From Cetobacterium sp. 8H (lineage in GTDB: Bacteria > Fusobacteriota > Fusobacteriia > Fusobacteriales > Fusobacteriaceae), in contig NZ_JACHTG010000003.1 of the NCBI RefSeq assembly GCF_014250675.1, positions 124,001-188,000 on the forward strand: DNA of 64,000 nt, in the 5' to 3' direction. The notes below the pieces were generated by a model. It saw only the letters and a list, made by a program, of their open reading frames with translations. It did no database searches and was not told where the DNA came from. Positions 61,838 to 64,000 of the stretch are shown one piece after another (the first letter of the stretch is position 1; every line of letters starts with the position of its first letter). The position numbers and the translations under genes are program-made.

Positions 61838-63658
61838 ATGTGTGGAATTGTAGGTTATGTAGGACAAGGAAGAGCTAAAACTGTTATACTTGAAGGTTTA
61901 GAGAAACTAGAGTATAGAGGATATGATTCAGCAGGAATTGCAGTTATTAAAGATTCTGAAATTACCATTGAAAAGAAAAAAGGGAAACTTCAAAATCTTG
62001 AAGATCATCTAAAAAATGTTGAACTTAAGTCTAATATAGGAATAGGACATACTAGATGGGCAACTCATGGAGAACCATCTGATAGAAACTCACACCCGCA
62101 TTATAACAAAGATAAATCTATTGCTGTAGTTCATAATGGAATTATTGAAAATTATTCTTCAATAAAAAAGGACTTGCAAGAAAAAGGGTATGTTTTTGAA
62201 TCTGATACAGATACAGAAGTTGTAGCGCATCTTTTAGATTATTTCTACGAAGGAGATCTATTTAATGCTGTTACAAGAATGCTAGAAGTTATAAAAGGTA
62301 GCTATGCTTTAGGAATTATTCATAAAGATTACCCTAACGAACTTATTTGTACGAGAAAAGATAGCCCTCTTGTTATAGGTATTGGAAACAATGAAAACTT
62401 TATTGCCTCAGATGTTCCAGCAATACTTAAGTACACTAAGAATGTGCATTTCTTGGAAGATGGTGACATCGCTAGAATCAGTGCTGAATCTATCAAAATT
62501 TTCGATAAAACTCTGACTCCTGTAGAGAGAGAAGTTAAAGTTATCGAATGGGATTACGAGCAAGCAACAAAAGGTGGATACCCTCATTTTATGATTAAAG
62601 AGATTCTTGAACAACCAAAATCTATCGAAGAAACTTTAAACAGAAGAATTAAAGATAATGCTCCTGATTTCTCTGATATCTTAACTGATGAAGAGATAAA
62701 AAAAATCAACATGGTTCATATTGTTGCTTGTGGTACGGCATATCATGCAGGTCTTCAAGGACAATTTGCTCTTAGAACATTAGCTAAAACGAACTCTTAT
62801 GTTGAGATAGCTTCTGAATATAGATATATGAATCCTTTTGTTGATGAAAATACTCTTGCTATTTTTGTTAGCCAGTCTGGTGAAACTTTAGATACTTTGG
62901 CAGCTTTAAAAGAAGCAAAAGCTAGAGGAGCTAAAACAATCGCTATTACTAATGTTGTTGGTTCGACTATTTCAAGAGAAGCTGACAAAACTATCTATAC
63001 AATGGCTGGACCTGAAATTGCAGTTGCATCAACAAAGGCTTATACTACACAAGTTATTATGTTACAACTTTTAGCTATTTATTTAGCTGAAAAAAAATAC
63101 GTTATGAATAAAGAAGAGGTTGCAAAAGCAATCAACACTTTATATAGCATTCCAAAAAAAATAGAATTTACTTTAAATAAAATTGAAGAGATCAAACCGA
63201 TTGCTGAAACTTTAAAAAACAAAGTAAATGGTTTTTATATTGGAAGAGGATTAGATTTTTCTATAGCTCTTGAAGGTTCTTTAAAAATGAAAGAAATTTC
63301 ATATATTCATACTGAAGCTTTCCCTGCTGGTGAGTTAAAACATGGTTCTATAGCACTTATCGAACCAGGAACACCAGTTGTAGTTGTCGGTATGCAATCT
63401 AATTTATTAGAGAAAACTATTTCTAATATAAAAGAATTAAAAGCTAGAGGAGCTTACATTATTTCTGTTGGAAGAGAAAATGATCACGAATTAAAAAGTG
63501 TTTCAGATAACTTCATCGGAATTCAAGATATCGAAGATGTCTTCTCGGGTGTATTATCTATCATCCCTTTACAACTACTTTCTTATTATACATCAATCGC
63601 TAAAGGAATTGATGTCGATAAACCTAGAAATTTAGCAAAATCTGTTACTGTTGAATAA
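61838..63658 (+). CDS. glmS: Glutamine-fructose-6-phosphate aminotransferase
   Basis: 606 aa. Makes glucosamine-6-phosphate for peptidoglycan and LPS. N-terminal class-II amidotransferase with nucleophile C2 (CGIVGYVG) and RWATHGEPSDRNSHPH; two SIS domains follow (VACGTAYHAG, SQSGETLDT, GRGLDFSIALEGSLKMKEI), ending KPRNLAKSVTVE. Controlled by its own leader ribozyme. AGGAGG precedes the ATG. Confidence 0.98.
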   Translation: MCGIVGYVGQGRAKTVILEGLEKLEYRGYDSAGIAVIKDSEITIEKKKGKLQNLEDHLKNVELKSNIGIGHTRWATHGEPSDRNSHPHYNKDKSIAVVHNGIIENYSSIKKDLQEKGYVFESDTDTEVVAHLLDYFYEGDLFNAVTRMLEVIKGSYALGIIHKDYPNELICTRKDSPLVIGIGNNENFIASDVPAILKYTKNVHFLEDGDIARISAESIKIFDKTLTPVEREVKVIEWDYEQATKGGYPHFMIKEILEQPKSIEETLNRRIKDNAPDFSDILTDEEIKKINMVHIVACGTAYHAGLQGQFALRTLAKTNSYVEIASEYRYMNPFVDENTLAIFVSQSGETLDTLAALKEAKARGAKTIAITNVVGSTISREADKTIYTMAGPEIAVASTKAYTTQVIMLQLLAIYLAEKKYVMNKEEVAKAINTLYSIPKKIEFTLNKIEEIKPIAETLKNKVNGFYIGRGLDFSIALEGSLKMKEISYIHTEAFPAGELKHGSIALIEPGTPVVVVGMQSNLLEKTISNIKELKARGAYIISVGRENDHELKSVSDNFIGIQDIEDVFSGVLSIIPLQLLSYYTSIAKGIDVDKPRNLAKSVTVE

Positions 63659-63686
63659 AATTTAAAAAACAAAGGAGGAATTCAAA

Positions 63687-64000
63687 ATTAATAATACATT
63701 AAAAGGTGCCATTTGGATGTGTATTTCGGCTCTTGGAATGGCTTTAATGGGAGCGACCGTTAAATTTATCGGAAGTGACATTTCAACTTTTGAAAAACTC
63801 TTTTTTAGAAATTTAATTGGTGTTTTTCTTCTACTTTACTCTATAAGAGGTAAAAATATTAATATTTGGGGAAGTAGCCCTCACAGTCGATTATTTATGG
63901 TGTATAGATGTGTTGCCGGACTTACAGGTGCCGTTCTTTACTTCTATTGTATAAACAAGCTTTATTTAGCTGATTCATCTTTACTAAATAAACTTTCACC
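63687..64000 (+). CDS. EamA/DMT-family transporter, 3' end cut by window edge, probable ATT start
   Basis: At least 104 codons, open to the right edge. Reads as an EamA drug/metabolite transporter: TLKGAIWMCISALGMALMGA as helix 1, FEKLFFRNLIGVFLLLYSI as helix 2, and YRCVAGLTGAVLYFYCINKL. Between the in-frame stop at 63663 and the first ATG (63717) no ATG, GTG or TTG exists. A perfect AAAGGAGG ends 8 nt before an ATT at 63687, which would restore the family N-terminus (MNNTLKG). Starting at the ATG would cut into helix 1. The gene is 28 nt after glmS and probably shares its transcript. Confidence 0.75.
   Translation, partial: MNNTLKGAIWMCISALGMALMGATVKFIGSDISTFEKLFFRNLIGVFLLLYSIRGKNINIWGSSPHSRLFMVYRCVAGLTGAVLYFYCINKLYLADSSLLNKLS

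Noticed and set aside
1-64000. CRISPR arrays, insertion sequences, integrases and toxin-antitoxin pairs
   Set aside because: Looked for on both strands; no regular direct repeats with spacers and no transposase, recombinase or toxin-like frame was seen.

Overview
The window comes from a low-GC, Gram-negative anaerobe, most likely a member of the Fusobacteriota (Cetobacterium/Fusobacterium-like). The reasons are strongly AT-rich DNA with Clostridium-like codon use and strong GGAGG ribosome sites, together with outer-membrane features (lipid A/LPS glycosylation genes, many lipoproteins), the oxygen-independent cobalamin pathway, an anaerobic sulfatase maturase and a glmS ribozyme. No phage, IS element, rRNA operon or CRISPR array was seen.

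Layout. 1-4.3 kb: a cytoplasmic sulfatase (TTG start, cut by the left edge) diverges from a ROK repressor and a radical-SAM sulfatase maturase; two matching inverted repeats lie between them. 4.4-7.0 kb: an L,D-transpeptidase, a probable ZIP-transporter remnant, a MerR-type promoter, an acrylyl-CoA reductase-like gene and a deleted fumarate-reductase remnant. 7.1-10.1 kb: a ClC antiporter and the FetAB-type exporter. 10.1-14.2 kb: thiD-thiM under a TPP riboswitch, a GH108 muramidase, and a lipoprotein amidohydrolase under a guanine-type riboswitch. 14.4-19.3 kb: a DUF218 lipoprotein and an AfuABC-type importer. 19.4-26.6 kb: a sugar operon (GH4 phospho-glycosidase, RpiR regulator, GH38 mannosidase, PTS EIICB) followed by a GntR/UTRA regulator; a TreR-like operator sits on the promoter. 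26.7-33 kb: recQ, a split ThrE exporter, a YjdM/PhnA protein and mgtA. 33.2-39.5 kb: a six-gene LPS-sugar cluster. 39.7-43.9 kb: an orphan AtpR, a Ca2+-type P-ATPase, a TudS-like desulfidase and a small secreted protein. 44.1-56.4 kb: a 14-gene cobalamin operon under a B12 riboswitch. 56.5-60.9 kb: a glycine-zipper lipoprotein, a flavin reductase, a MATE exporter, a Na+/Ca2+ exchanger and a YczE-like protein. 61-64 kb: six tRNAs, then the glmS ribozyme, glmS and an EamA transporter that appears to start at ATT.

How the parts fit: four cis-acting RNAs (TPP, guanine, B12, GlcN6P) each sit upstream of a gene that fits the ligand, and sequence-visible operators sit at the ROK and sugar-operon promoters. 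Starts were moved from the longest open frame to the codon with the best ribosome binding site where the two differed. All functional calls are by motif recognition; no database search was run.
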